Origin: Metabacillus idriensis
GTDB taxonomy: Bacteria > Bacillota > Bacilli > Bacillales > Bacillaceae
Assembly (NCBI RefSeq): GCF_009674765.1
Contig: NZ_WKKF01000015.1
Coordinates: 1 to 61,025, forward strand
Length of the DNA stretch: 61,025 nt
Direction: 5' to 3'
Under the pieces are notes generated by a model, which saw nothing but the letters and a program-made list of their open reading frames with translations, was not told where the DNA came from and ran no database searches. Numbering within the stretch: the first letter of the stretch is position 1; each line of letters starts with the position of its first letter. Below, piece after piece: positions 52,632 through 60,244 of the stretch. The position numbers were made by a program, and so were the translations under genes.

Positions 52632-53486
52632 TTGAAAAAAACGTACTCTGAAATAAAAATGCTGTCTAAAAAGGATTATCGCGCTGAAGCCGTACTCGAT
52701 TATTTTAACAAAAGGCTCAGAATCGATGATTATCGCGGAAAGACAGATTCCTTGCTGAAAGATGCTTCCAAATTAGCATCAGATAATCGCTTCACAAAAG
52801 TGATTGTTAAAGGGAAAGCATGTGACATCACTAATCTATTAAAGGAGCAATTTCAGCTTGAAGCCATCATTAAGAATTATTTTCACGGTGAAGATGCCTA
52901 TTTTTTCACGAAATATTTAAGTGAAGAAAGAAGAAAGACAGACAGCTGGACAAAGCAGGACAGCATCATCACGTCAATCAATGAAAAAAAGAAAACCGTT
53001 CACTTGCAGTCAGGCGAATTTGGATTTCGTGCAGCTGATGAACATGATGCAGAAAAGCTTGCAGAATTATACAAAGCCGTATTTGATGTGTATCCAACAC
53101 CGCTTCATTCAAGTGATTATATACAAAAAACGATGAGGGATGGCACCATTTATTTTCTTGCTGAAAAAGAAAACACGATCGTAAGCGCTGCTTCTGCTGA
53201 AATTAATGCGGCATACAACAATGCTGAAATTACAGACTGTGCAACGCTGCCTGAGGTCAGAAAGCATAAATTAATGAGAAGCCTGATCCTATTACTTGAG
53301 CAAAAGCTTTGTGATCAAGGTGTTTTTTGTGTTTATTCCATTGCAAGAGCAGAATCATTCGGCATGAATGCCGTTTTGCATCAGCTGGATTACGAATATA
53401 CCGGCAGGCTCACAAATAATTGTGTCATCAGCACAGATCTTGAAAACATGAATGTATGGTGCAAAGATCTGTCTGCCGGAAATTGA
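52632..53486 (+). CDS. ablB: Beta-lysine N-acetyltransferase (AblB/YodP family)
   Basis: A 284-residue GNAT. The N-terminal half is specific to the AblB family (DYFNKRLRIDDYRG, EAIIKNYFHGEDAYFFTKYL), and the C-terminal half is the GNAT domain (FRAADEHDAEKLAELYKAVFDVYPTPLHSSDYIQ). AblB acetylates the epsilon-amine of beta-lysine; in methanogens the product is an osmolyte, in Bacillus it may be a catabolic intermediate. The start is TTG 52632, preceded by AAAGGGGG. It is followed by the sigma-54 activator. Confidence 0.9.
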   Translation: MKKTYSEIKMLSKKDYRAEAVLDYFNKRLRIDDYRGKTDSLLKDASKLASDNRFTKVIVKGKACDITNLLKEQFQLEAIIKNYFHGEDAYFFTKYLSEERRKTDSWTKQDSIITSINEKKKTVHLQSGEFGFRAADEHDAEKLAELYKAVFDVYPTPLHSSDYIQKTMRDGTIYFLAEKENTIVSAASAEINAAYNNAEITDCATLPEVRKHKLMRSLILLLEQKLCDQGVFCVYSIARAESFGMNAVLHQLDYEYTGRLTNNCVISTDLENMNVWCKDLSAGN

Positions 53487-53534
53487 GCAATCGATGCCGA
53501 AAATCCGGCAGTTTACGTTAAAGGAGGGGAACTT

Positions 53535-54935
53535 TTGACAAATCAAAATCGGGAGCAAATCATTCATCATATTTTAGAAACAATTGATGAAGGGATTCAT
53601 GCGGTTGACGAGAATGGAATCACTGTTTTTTACAACGAGATTGCTGCCTATCATGATGGCCTGAAAGTCGATGAGGTTGTAGGCAAGCATTTATTTGATG
53701 TTTTTCCGTCCCTTTCGGAGGAAACGAGCACGCTCTTGAAAGCCATTAAAACAAAAAAGCCGATTTATCACCATTCCCAAACGTACATAAATATAAAGGG
53801 CGAAAAAATTGAAACTGTGAACACGAGCCTGCCGATTTTATCAGAGGACAAAGTGATCGGCGCGGTTGAAATTGCAAAAGATTACTCGGCGATCAAGCGG
53901 CTGACAGAGCGTCTGGCCGATCTTCAAAAGCAAGTGCATTCGCCTCCAAAAGCGGAGAGATCCAGTGGCACAAAGTATGTTCTTGATGACATTATTACAG
54001 CAAGCAAGAACCTTCTCATCATTAAAACACTTGTTAAACAAGCCGCAAAAACCTCTTCAAATGTTCTCGTATACGGGGAAACAGGAACAGGCAAGGAATT
54101 AATTGTCCAGGCTATCCATAATGAATCACAGCGGAGGGATGCTCCTTTTATCGCCCAAAACTGTGCAGCTCTGCCTGAAGCCTTGCTTGAAAGTTTATTA
54201 TTTGGCACAGCAAAAGGGAGTTATACAGGTGCGGTTGACAGAGCTGGTTTATTTGAGCTATCACATGGAGGCACGCTTTTTCTGGATGAGCTGCAATCGA
54301 TGCCTCTGAATCTGCAGGCAAAGCTGCTTAGAGTCATTGATGATGGCACGATCAGGAGAATCGGAAGCAGTCATTCAATCAATGTCGATGTCAGAGTGAT
54401 TGCCGCCATGAACACCAGTCCTGAACAATGCCTGGCGCAGCAAAAAATGCGGGAAGATCTATATTATCGTTTAAACGTCTTCGGAATCAATCTTCCGCCG
54501 CTCAGACAACGGCCGCTGGACCTTCCCTTACTGATTTTTTCTTTCATAAAAATGTACAATCACGAATTTCAGAAGCGTGTTGGAGGTATAACAGATGAAG
54601 TGCATGCTCTGTTAAAGCGCCACCCCTGGCCGGGAAATGTCAGGGAGTTAAAGCATTGCATTGAGTATGCCATGAATATGTGTGATGGCAATCGTATTCA
54701 CATGGGCCATTTACCGCCGTACTTGCTGAATGTGAAAGAGACGGCAAAAGAACCGCATTCTCTTCATGAAAAAATGTCCCTGATAGAAAAAGAAATCATC
54801 CAAGAAGCGCTTGCAGAATGTGATGGCAATATTTTGAAAACAGCAAAGCTGCTCCAAATTCCGAGACAAACCCTTCAGTATAAAGTGAAAAAGTATTTTC
54901 CTGACCAATTTTCGGCACCAAAACAGAACGTATAA
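53535..54935 (+). CDS. Sigma-54-dependent activator, PAS-AAA-Fis type
   Basis: A 466-residue enhancer-binding protein. Residues 1-110 form a PAS sensor; Walker A is GETGTGKE (181-188), the sigma-54 contact loop is GSYTGA (228-233; a variant of GAFTGA), Walker B is GGTLFLDE, and the C-terminal Fis helix-turn-helix is [19 protein letters not shown]. The layout is like RocR/BkdR. TTG 53535 follows AAGGAGGGG. It lies between ablB and kamA and is the obvious activator of the sigma-54 promoter downstream. The signal is unknown; lysine or beta-lysine is plausible. Confidence 0.93.
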   Translation: MTNQNREQIIHHILETIDEGIHAVDENGITVFYNEIAAYHDGLKVDEVVGKHLFDVFPSLSEETSTLLKAIKTKKPIYHHSQTYINIKGEKIETVNTSLPILSEDKVIGAVEIAKDYSAIKRLTERLADLQKQVHSPPKAERSSGTKYVLDDIITASKNLLIIKTLVKQAAKTSSNVLVYGETGTGKELIVQAIHNESQRRDAPFIAQNCAALPEALLESLLFGTAKGSYTGAVDRAGLFELSHGGTLFLDELQSMPLNLQAKLLRVIDDGTIRRIGSSHSINVDVRVIAAMNTSPEQCLAQQKMREDLYYRLNVFGINLPPLRQRPLDLPLLIFSFIKMYNHEFQKRVGGITDEVHALLKRHPWPGNVRELKHCIEYAMNMCDGNRIHMGHLPPYLLNVKETAKEPHSLHEKMSLIEKEIIQEALAECDGNILKTAKLLQIPRQTLQYKVKKYFPDQFSAPKQNV

Positions 54936-54957
54936 TTAACGGATGTGAATTTAACGG
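54936..54957 (+). promoter_or_regulatory. Candidate activator-binding direct repeat
   Basis: TTAACGG occurs at 54936-54942 and again at 54951-54957, 15 bases apart, just upstream of the -24 element. Spacing on one face of the helix is not exact, so this is speculative. Confidence 0.3.
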
Positions 54958-54970
54958 CTACCAGTCACAT

Positions 54971-54986
54971 TGGCATGGTTTTTGCA
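54971..54986 (+). promoter_or_regulatory. Sigma-54 (-24/-12) promoter of kamA
   Basis: TGGCATGGTTTTTGCA matches the sigma-54 consensus TGGCACG-N4-TTGCA closely: the -24 GG and -12 GC are separated by ten bases as required. It is 37 bases before the kamA start and about 36 bases after the activator's stop codon. Confidence 0.88.
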
Positions 54987-55022
54987 TGTAATAATGGTAA
55001 AGACCGAAATGGGGGAACTGCC

Positions 55023-56435
55023 ATGAAATACGATCTATACAAGCCGAAGCGCGACTGGAAAGACATCGAACTCTGGAAAGATGTCACAGATGAACAGTGG
55101 AATGACTGGCTCTGGCAGCTGACAAATACAATCCGCACACTGGATGACCTTAAAAAAGTCATTAACTTGACTCCTGATGAAGAAGAAGGGGTTAAAATAT
55201 CAACGAAAACCATCCCTTTAAATATAACTCCATATTATGCATGGCTAATGAATGAAGATGATCCGAGATGTCCGATCCGCATGCAGTCAGTTCCGATCTC
55301 ACAGGAGCTTTATAAAACAAAATATGACCTTGAAGATCCGCTTCACGAAGATGAAGATTCGCCTGTTCCTGGATTGACTCACCGCTATCCGGACCGCGTG
55401 CTGTTTCTAGTAACCAATCAATGCTCGATGTACTGCAGATATTGCACTAGAAGGCGTTTTTCAGGTCAAATTGGCATGGGTGTGCCTAAAAAACAGCTTG
55501 ATGATGCGATCAATTATATCGCTCAAACACCTGAAGTGCGGGATGTGCTGATTTCAGGCGGTGACGGATTGCTCATTAATGACACGATCCTTGAATATAT
55601 TCTTAAAAATCTCCGCGCAATTGATCATGTCGAAATCATCAGGATCGGCACACGTGCGCCTGTCGTTTTCCCGCAGCGCATTACAGAAAATCTCTGCAAT
55701 ATCCTGAAGAAATATCATCCAGTCTGGCTGAATACTCACTTCAATACATCGATTGAAATTACCGAAGAATCTAAGAAAGCATGTGAAATGCTTGTGAACT
55801 CAGGCGTGCCGGTCGGAAATCAGGCCGTTATCCTTGCAGGCATCAATGACAGCGTGCAAATCATGAAAAAACTGATGCATGACCTCGTTAAAATCAGAGT
55901 GCGGCCATATTACATTTATCAATGTGACTTATCAGAAGGAATCGGGCATTTCCGCGCACCTGTTTCAAAGGGTCTAGAGATTATTGAGGGCCTCCGCGGA
56001 CACACAAGCGGTTATTCGGTCCCAACATTTGTCGTTGACGCTCCCGGAGGCGGCGGAAAAATTGCCCTGCAGCCAAACTATTTAATTTCTCAAAGTCCTG
56101 ACAAAGTTGTGCTCCGTAACTTTGAAGGCGTCATCACGACCTATCCGGAGCCGGAAAATTATATACCGGGTCTTGCAGATGATTACTTTAATGAAGTATA
56201 TCCTGATTCAGCATCTAAAAAATCACTATCCGGAATTGCAGGTTTATATGAGGATGCCCAGTTCAACCTGACCCCTGAAGGTATTGGCAGAATCAATAGA
56301 AGAAAAACGTTTGAAACAAACCCGGCACACTCCACATTAAAAGATAAGCGGGGAAAACGCGACGAATTAAAAGATAAAAAATACCGCGCCCAGCTATTAA
56401 AATCTGAAGAAAAGAAGGCAGCAGAAAATGAGTGA
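55023..56435 (+). CDS. kamA: Lysine 2,3-aminomutase
   Basis: A 470-residue radical-SAM, PLP enzyme that converts L-lysine to L-beta-lysine. The cluster-binding CxxxCxxC is in CSMYCRYCTRR (Cys134, 138, 141); the PLP-lysine region is DAPGGGGKIALQPNY. WLNTHFNTSIEITEES and RPYYIYQCDLSEGIGHFR are further conserved stretches. I start it at ATG 55023 (GGGGGAACTGCC ahead); the longer frame from 54945 runs through the sigma-54 promoter and cannot be coding. It overlaps the YokU gene by 8 bases. Confidence 0.95.
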   Translation: MKYDLYKPKRDWKDIELWKDVTDEQWNDWLWQLTNTIRTLDDLKKVINLTPDEEEGVKISTKTIPLNITPYYAWLMNEDDPRCPIRMQSVPISQELYKTKYDLEDPLHEDEDSPVPGLTHRYPDRVLFLVTNQCSMYCRYCTRRRFSGQIGMGVPKKQLDDAINYIAQTPEVRDVLISGGDGLLINDTILEYILKNLRAIDHVEIIRIGTRAPVVFPQRITENLCNILKKYHPVWLNTHFNTSIEITEESKKACEMLVNSGVPVGNQAVILAGINDSVQIMKKLMHDLVKIRVRPYYIYQCDLSEGIGHFRAPVSKGLEIIEGLRGHTSGYSVPTFVVDAPGGGGKIALQPNYLISQSPDKVVLRNFEGVITTYPEPENYIPGLADDYFNEVYPDSASKKSLSGIAGLYEDAQFNLTPEGIGRINRRKTFETNPAHSTLKDKRGKRDELKDKKYRAQLLKSEEKKAAENE

Positions 56436-56709
56436 GCGCTGCGAATGGTGTGAATCGCAACATGCAAAGCACTCAACCAACCTTGTCCATTGGGAGCTGC
56501 CTGACGGATCTCGCGCCATCGAGATTTCAGACACACCTTGCATCTCTTGTCCGGACTGCGGCATCAGCTATCAAAGTGAACAGACCATCAATGAAATCGA
56601 AAATCAGCTCCTTCTAATTGCCGTAAAAGAGCTGCCAAACCGCATAGCTTACGAAGAACTGATGAAGTGGAAGCGTCACCTGAAGCGCAACTACTTTGAT
56701 TTCACCTGA
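56428..56709 (+). CDS. yokU: YokU-family zinc-finger protein
   Basis: A 93-residue protein with CEWCESQHAKHSTNLVHWELPDG and ISCPDCGISYQSEQTINEIENQLLLIAVKELP: two CxxC pairs form a zinc finger, followed by a helix. This is the YokU family, found next to kamA in Bacillus genomes. It is also similar to the MqsA-like zinc-ribbon N-domains. The gene overlaps kamA by 8 bases, so it is co-translated with it. Function unknown. Confidence 0.85.
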   Translation: MSERCEWCESQHAKHSTNLVHWELPDGSRAIEISDTPCISCPDCGISYQSEQTINEIENQLLLIAVKELPNRIAYEELMKWKRHLKRNYFDFT

Positions 56710-56788
56710 CCTCTAAGGTTTTCTTCTTGTCCAATAAACGTTATAATAGGGTCACTTTCCATACGTAATTGTGACAGGGGGATTTACC

Positions 56789-57022
56789 TTGAAATCTTTT
56801 TACCATTATTTAATGAAATACCGACATCCAAAACCAGCCGATGATATAAGCCAATTTGCAAACGACGCATATGATGACCACAGCTTTCCAAAGGCTTCAG
56901 ATGACTACCATGAAATCAGCTCCTACCTCGAATTGAACGGATCATACCTCCGCAGCCTCGTCGTTTTCGATGAAGTCTGGGACCTGTATGAAAACGAAAT
57001 TCTTAAAAAAGCAGCGTTTTAA
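56789..57022 (+). CDS. yozE: YozE family (UPF0346) protein
   Basis: A 77-residue protein: KSFYHYLMKYRHPKPADDIS then FANDAYDDHSFPKASDDYHEISSYLE. It agrees with B. subtilis YozE over its whole length. Start TTG 56789 (CAGGGGG ahead) gives the MKSFYHYL opening of the family; GTG 56771 is too early. Function unknown. Confidence 0.92.
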   Translation: MKSFYHYLMKYRHPKPADDISQFANDAYDDHSFPKASDDYHEISSYLELNGSYLRSLVVFDEVWDLYENEILKKAAF

Positions 57023-57054
57023 AATCAACTTACTTTGTAGGTTGTTTTTTTTTT

Positions 57055-57165
57055 GCTCTTTCGTAATATTTTTTGCTTTTAGACTATTTGTTAAAACCAT
57101 AAGTGGAGCGGAAAGGAACGGACAAGATTTATATTGGAAAACAACAATTTATGCGAAAACAGTTT
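57055..57165 (+). repeat. MITE-like repeat C, copy 5 (short form)
   Basis: Left GCTCTTTCGTAATATTTTTTGC, middle AAGTGGAGCGGAAAGGAACGG, right AACAATTTATGCGAAAACAG. The middle goes straight from GTGG to AGCGG, shorter than copies 1 and 2 (GTGGATTGCAGCGG). Confidence 0.85.
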
Positions 57166-57251
57166 TTTTGTGAGAAAACGTACAAAGTGTAACGTTGTAA
57201 CTAATTGAAAAGGACCTGGAAGAAGAGAATTAGTTCCTATTTTTTTATTTC

Positions 57252-57280
57252 TTGACAACACCTTCGAATCATCTTATATT
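57252..57280 (+). promoter_or_regulatory. Sigma-A promoter of the MarR/MFS operon
   Basis: TTGACA at 57252-57257 and TATATT at 57275-57280 with a 17-base spacer. Confidence 0.85.
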
Positions 57281-57288
57281 TAATAAAG

Positions 57289-57315
57289 TTAATAGTTAAG
57301 TAGGTTAAATATTAA
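57289..57315 (+). promoter_or_regulatory. Probable MarR operator
   Basis: TTAATAGTTAA and TTAAATATTAA form an inverted repeat (one mismatch) around GTAGG. It lies just after the -10 box, so a bound MarR dimer would block transcription. Confidence 0.72.
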
Positions 57316-57341
57316 TTACATTAAGTGCACAGGAGGGGAAA

Positions 57342-57764
57342 ATGGAAACAAGACAGGAACTTACGTATGAATTTCTCTCTAATTATCGGAAGTTAAATAA
57401 AATGACCCGAACCCATTTGAATGAACTACTGGATACTTTTCTTCCGTTCAATGAATTTATGGTCCTTCGCCTCATTGATGAGCAAAAACATATAAATATC
57501 AGCCAGATTGCTGAGAAATTAAGTGTGTCTGCGAGCCATATCACTTCTGTCAGTGAGAAACTGATCAAAAAGGGCTATTTAATCCGCATACGCGCACTTG
57601 ATGACAGAAGAGTGGTCTATCTGGAGCTGACTGAAACGGGAGAAAAAGTAAAAACTGAAGTGGAAACGACCATTACAGAATACTTTCATCAGAAGCTGGA
57701 AAACGTAACCGATGAAGAAATCATTCTGTTTAATCGCTTATTAACGAAATTACTAGAAGAATAA
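57342..57764 (+). CDS. MarR-family repressor of the efflux operon
   Basis: A 140-residue MarR protein: LLDTFLPFNEFMVLRLIDEQKHINISQIAEKLSVSASHITSVSEKLIKKGYL, then RIRALDDRRVVYLELTETG. It precedes an EmrB-type exporter by 13 bases, the usual pairing for a drug-responsive repressor and its pump. GGAGGGG before ATG 57342. Probably autorepressed at the 57289-57315 operator. Confidence 0.92.
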   Translation: METRQELTYEFLSNYRKLNKMTRTHLNELLDTFLPFNEFMVLRLIDEQKHINISQIAEKLSVSASHITSVSEKLIKKGYLIRIRALDDRRVVYLELTETGEKVKTEVETTITEYFHQKLENVTDEEIILFNRLLTKLLEE

Positions 57765-57777
57765 TAGAGGTGGAACT

Positions 57778-59406
57778 ATGGAACATTTAAGTCATAAAGA
57801 AAAGATCACGATTATGATCGCCATTATTGCCGCGATGTTTTTTGCGGCTGTCAATCAAACAATTGTAGGGAATGCTTTGCCGAAGATTATTTCGGATCTT
57901 GGCGGACTTGATTATTACAGCTGGGTATTTACGATTTACATGCTGACAAGTGCGATCACAACGATCCTTGTTGGTAAGCTGTCCGATATTTATGGAAGAA
58001 AGCCGTTCATTATTATCGGTATCCTTATCTTTTCAGTCGGTGCATTTTTAGCGGGAACATCAATGGACATCGTTCAGCTGATCGTTTATCGGGGGATTCA
58101 AGGATTTGGTGCAGGGATGATTATGTCTACAGCTTTTACAGCCGTAGGAGATCTCTTCGCACCGCGTGAACGCGGAAAATGGCAGGGTGCCATGAGTGCC
58201 GTGTTTGGGATTTCAAGTGTGTTTGGTCCGACACTTGGAGGTTACATCGTTGATAACCTTGAGTGGAAATGGGTCTTCTGGGTGTTCTTGCCTCTTGGTA
58301 TAGTAGCTCTCGTTTTGATTTGGAAGCTTTTCCCTTCAACTGTGAAAAAAGCAGGAGAGAAGGTCGATTATCTTGGATCGGTCTTTTTATCTGCGGCGAT
58401 CACAACGGCATTGCTGGCTTTTTCATGGGCAGGAACGAAATACGACTGGGATTCTGCTCAGATTTTATCTCTGTTCGGAGCTACAGCGCTGTCTCTGATC
58501 ATTTTTGTCTTTGTTGAAAGAAAAGCGGTTAGTCCGATCTTGCCACTCGATTTATTTAAAAACAGCATCTTTACGATTTCAAATATTATTGGTTTTGTCA
58601 TCGGTGTTTCCATGTTTGGAGGCGTCATGTACGTTCCTTACTTCATTCAGGGTGTGCTCGGCTATTCTGCTACGCATTCGAGCTTCCTGACGATGTCGAT
58701 GACGCTCGGATTGGTTTTTGCAAGTGCGCTTGGCGGCCAGATTATTTCGAAAACGGGAAAATATAAGCTGCAGGCCATCATCGGTCTATGTATTTCAGCT
58801 GCAGGTCTATACTTGCTGTCTACAATGAGTGTAGAAACATCACAATATCTATTAGTGTTTTATTTAACATTAGTCGGATTTGGAATCGGAATCGGCATGA
58901 CGGTCTTTACCTTAACCGTTCAAAATGCGGTCGATCAAAAGCTTCTGGGTGTAGCAACTGCTTCATCTCAGCTTTTCAGATCTGTAGGCGGAACGGTTGG
59001 GGTTGCCATCATGGGTACATTGCTTAACTCACGGATGAAGGATAAAATGGCGTCCATGAGTCAAACTGGTGACACGAATCAAATGGCTGCTTCACCTGAA
59101 CTTGCCGGCAAATTGGAATCTCTGCAAAATCCGCAGCTATTGCTGGATCACGAAAAACTTGATGGACTCAAAAATACGCTGCCCAAAGAAGCGATTCCCT
59201 TCTTTGAAAACGTCATTCTCAAGCTTCAGGATTCACTGAGCTATGCATTATCTGGTGTTTTCATCTTTGTCACCATCACGATGGCCTTAGCGATTCTCTT
59301 AACATTCTTTATTAAAGAAATTCCGCTAAGAAGTGCAAAGGATCAGCCAGCTGTAAACAAAGAAAAGCAGATTAACACAGGTAAATTGCAAAGCAGCGAA
59401 AATTAA
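57778..59406 (+). CDS. EmrB/QacA-type MFS drug exporter (14 helices)
   Basis: A 542-residue DHA2 transporter: ITIMIAIIAAMFFAAVNQTIVGNALPKIISDLGGLDYYSWVFTIYMLTSA is the first part, with KLSDIYGRKPF as motif A and GIQGFGAGMIMSTAFTAVGDLFAPRERG as motif C-type stretches. It has about 14 helices. The C-terminal tail is hydrophilic. Similar pumps export drugs and dyes. Co-transcribed with the MarR gene; a terminator follows. Confidence 0.93.
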   Translation: MEHLSHKEKITIMIAIIAAMFFAAVNQTIVGNALPKIISDLGGLDYYSWVFTIYMLTSAITTILVGKLSDIYGRKPFIIIGILIFSVGAFLAGTSMDIVQLIVYRGIQGFGAGMIMSTAFTAVGDLFAPRERGKWQGAMSAVFGISSVFGPTLGGYIVDNLEWKWVFWVFLPLGIVALVLIWKLFPSTVKKAGEKVDYLGSVFLSAAITTALLAFSWAGTKYDWDSAQILSLFGATALSLIIFVFVERKAVSPILPLDLFKNSIFTISNIIGFVIGVSMFGGVMYVPYFIQGVLGYSATHSSFLTMSMTLGLVFASALGGQIISKTGKYKLQAIIGLCISAAGLYLLSTMSVETSQYLLVFYLTLVGFGIGIGMTVFTLTVQNAVDQKLLGVATASSQLFRSVGGTVGVAIMGTLLNSRMKDKMASMSQTGDTNQMAASPELAGKLESLQNPQLLLDHEKLDGLKNTLPKEAIPFFENVILKLQDSLSYALSGVFIFVTITMALAILLTFFIKEIPLRSAKDQPAVNKEKQINTGKLQSSEN

Positions 59407-59410
59407 CGGG

Positions 59411-59441
59411 AACCAAGGCGCATTTTGTGCCTTGGTTTTTT
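59411..59441 (+). terminator. Terminator of the efflux operon
   Basis: AACCAAGGCGCA and TGTGCCTTGGTT form the stem, followed by TTTT. Confidence 0.9.
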
Positions 59442-59522
59442 CATATTAAAAAAAGAAATTTTTTCCATAATAAGTTATAATTGAGAGGAGGGAATTCGGC
59501 AATAAAGAAAGGGATGAGCTTC

Positions 59523-60041
59523 ATGTCAAATGCGGTCCAGCTGTATGATTTTCACAAGTGGTCGAATACTAGAGTGTTTAACCGTCTTAAAGAATTGCCA
59601 AAGGAATTGTATACAAATGAAATAGTGAGTGTTTTTCCGACGCTGTCCCATGTTATGGTTCACATTTATCTTACGGATGCCCTTTGGCTGAAAGTCATCA
59701 AGCAGGATTCTTTTGAAAGCATAATGGCTTACCTTGGAAAAGCCCGGAAAGAGACAGAAAATAGAAGTTTGGAAGAATTAGAAGGAATGTTTGTAAAACT
59801 GGGGAACGAATACGAACTATTTTTAAATGAACAGGCAGATTCAGAAAGAACATTTACAATTGAACACCCGCAGTATGGTAAATTAGAAACCAATGTTTTT
59901 GAATTGATCCAGCATGTAGCAAACCACGGAACCTATCACCGCGGAAACATCACAGCCATGCTTAGGCAGGAGGGAGTGCCGGGTGTGCCTTTAGATTATG
60001 TATTTTACCTTTATGAAAAGAAAGAGGGGCTTGCGCATTGA
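59523..60041 (+). CDS. DinB-family protein
   Basis: A 172-residue DinB/YfiT four-helix protein. Metal-binding candidates are His in SHVMVHIYLTDALW and the His pair in HVANHGTYHRGNI. The start ATG 59523 is chosen (AAAGGGATGAGC upstream); 59514 is also in frame. Unlike the broken copy at 7035-7505, this one is intact. Possible thiol-transferase or metal-dependent hydrolase role. Confidence 0.87.
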   Translation: MSNAVQLYDFHKWSNTRVFNRLKELPKELYTNEIVSVFPTLSHVMVHIYLTDALWLKVIKQDSFESIMAYLGKARKETENRSLEELEGMFVKLGNEYELFLNEQADSERTFTIEHPQYGKLETNVFELIQHVANHGTYHRGNITAMLRQEGVPGVPLDYVFYLYEKKEGLAH

Positions 60042-60154
60042 ATAAATACGGTCATTGGCTGCTCGTTATTTTAGTAGGAATCTCTTTTATCGTGAACTTC
60101 TTCCCGAAAGAAGACTCCCTCTTCAATCGTGAGAAGGGCGTAGCCCAACGATAA
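60038..60154 (+). pseudogene. Small membrane protein gene truncated by an IS-type element
   Basis: TTG 60038 overlaps the DinB stop codon and opens LNKYGHWLLVILVGISFIVN, one membrane helix. After residue about 25 (NFFPKE) the frame runs into the left hairpin of the tnpB element and stops at 60154. The original C-terminus is probably lost. The start overlap is typical of a co-translated small gene. Confidence 0.5.
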
Positions 60155-60161
60155 GAGGGAG
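60115..60161 (+). mobile_element. Left-end hairpin of an IS200/IS605-type element
   Basis: CTCCCTCTT at 60115-60123 pairs with AAGAGGGAG at 60153-60161; inside, ATCGT pairs with ACGAT and GGGC pairs with GCCC. Subterminal hairpins without terminal inverted repeats are typical of IS200/IS605 elements, which transpose as single strands. I cannot place the exact left boundary. Confidence 0.65.
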
Positions 60162-60244
60162 ATGAATTTCGGTTGGAGGTAGCCAAAACTTTCTCTCTTA
60201 TGCTATTATAAGAACATACGTTCCTGTTAAAGGAGGTACTATCG

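Noticed and set aside
54945-55022. 26 extra N-terminal codons of KamA
   Set aside because: They cover the -24/-12 promoter and the transcription start; ATG 55023 has its own ribosome site and matches the family start MKYDLYKPKRDW.
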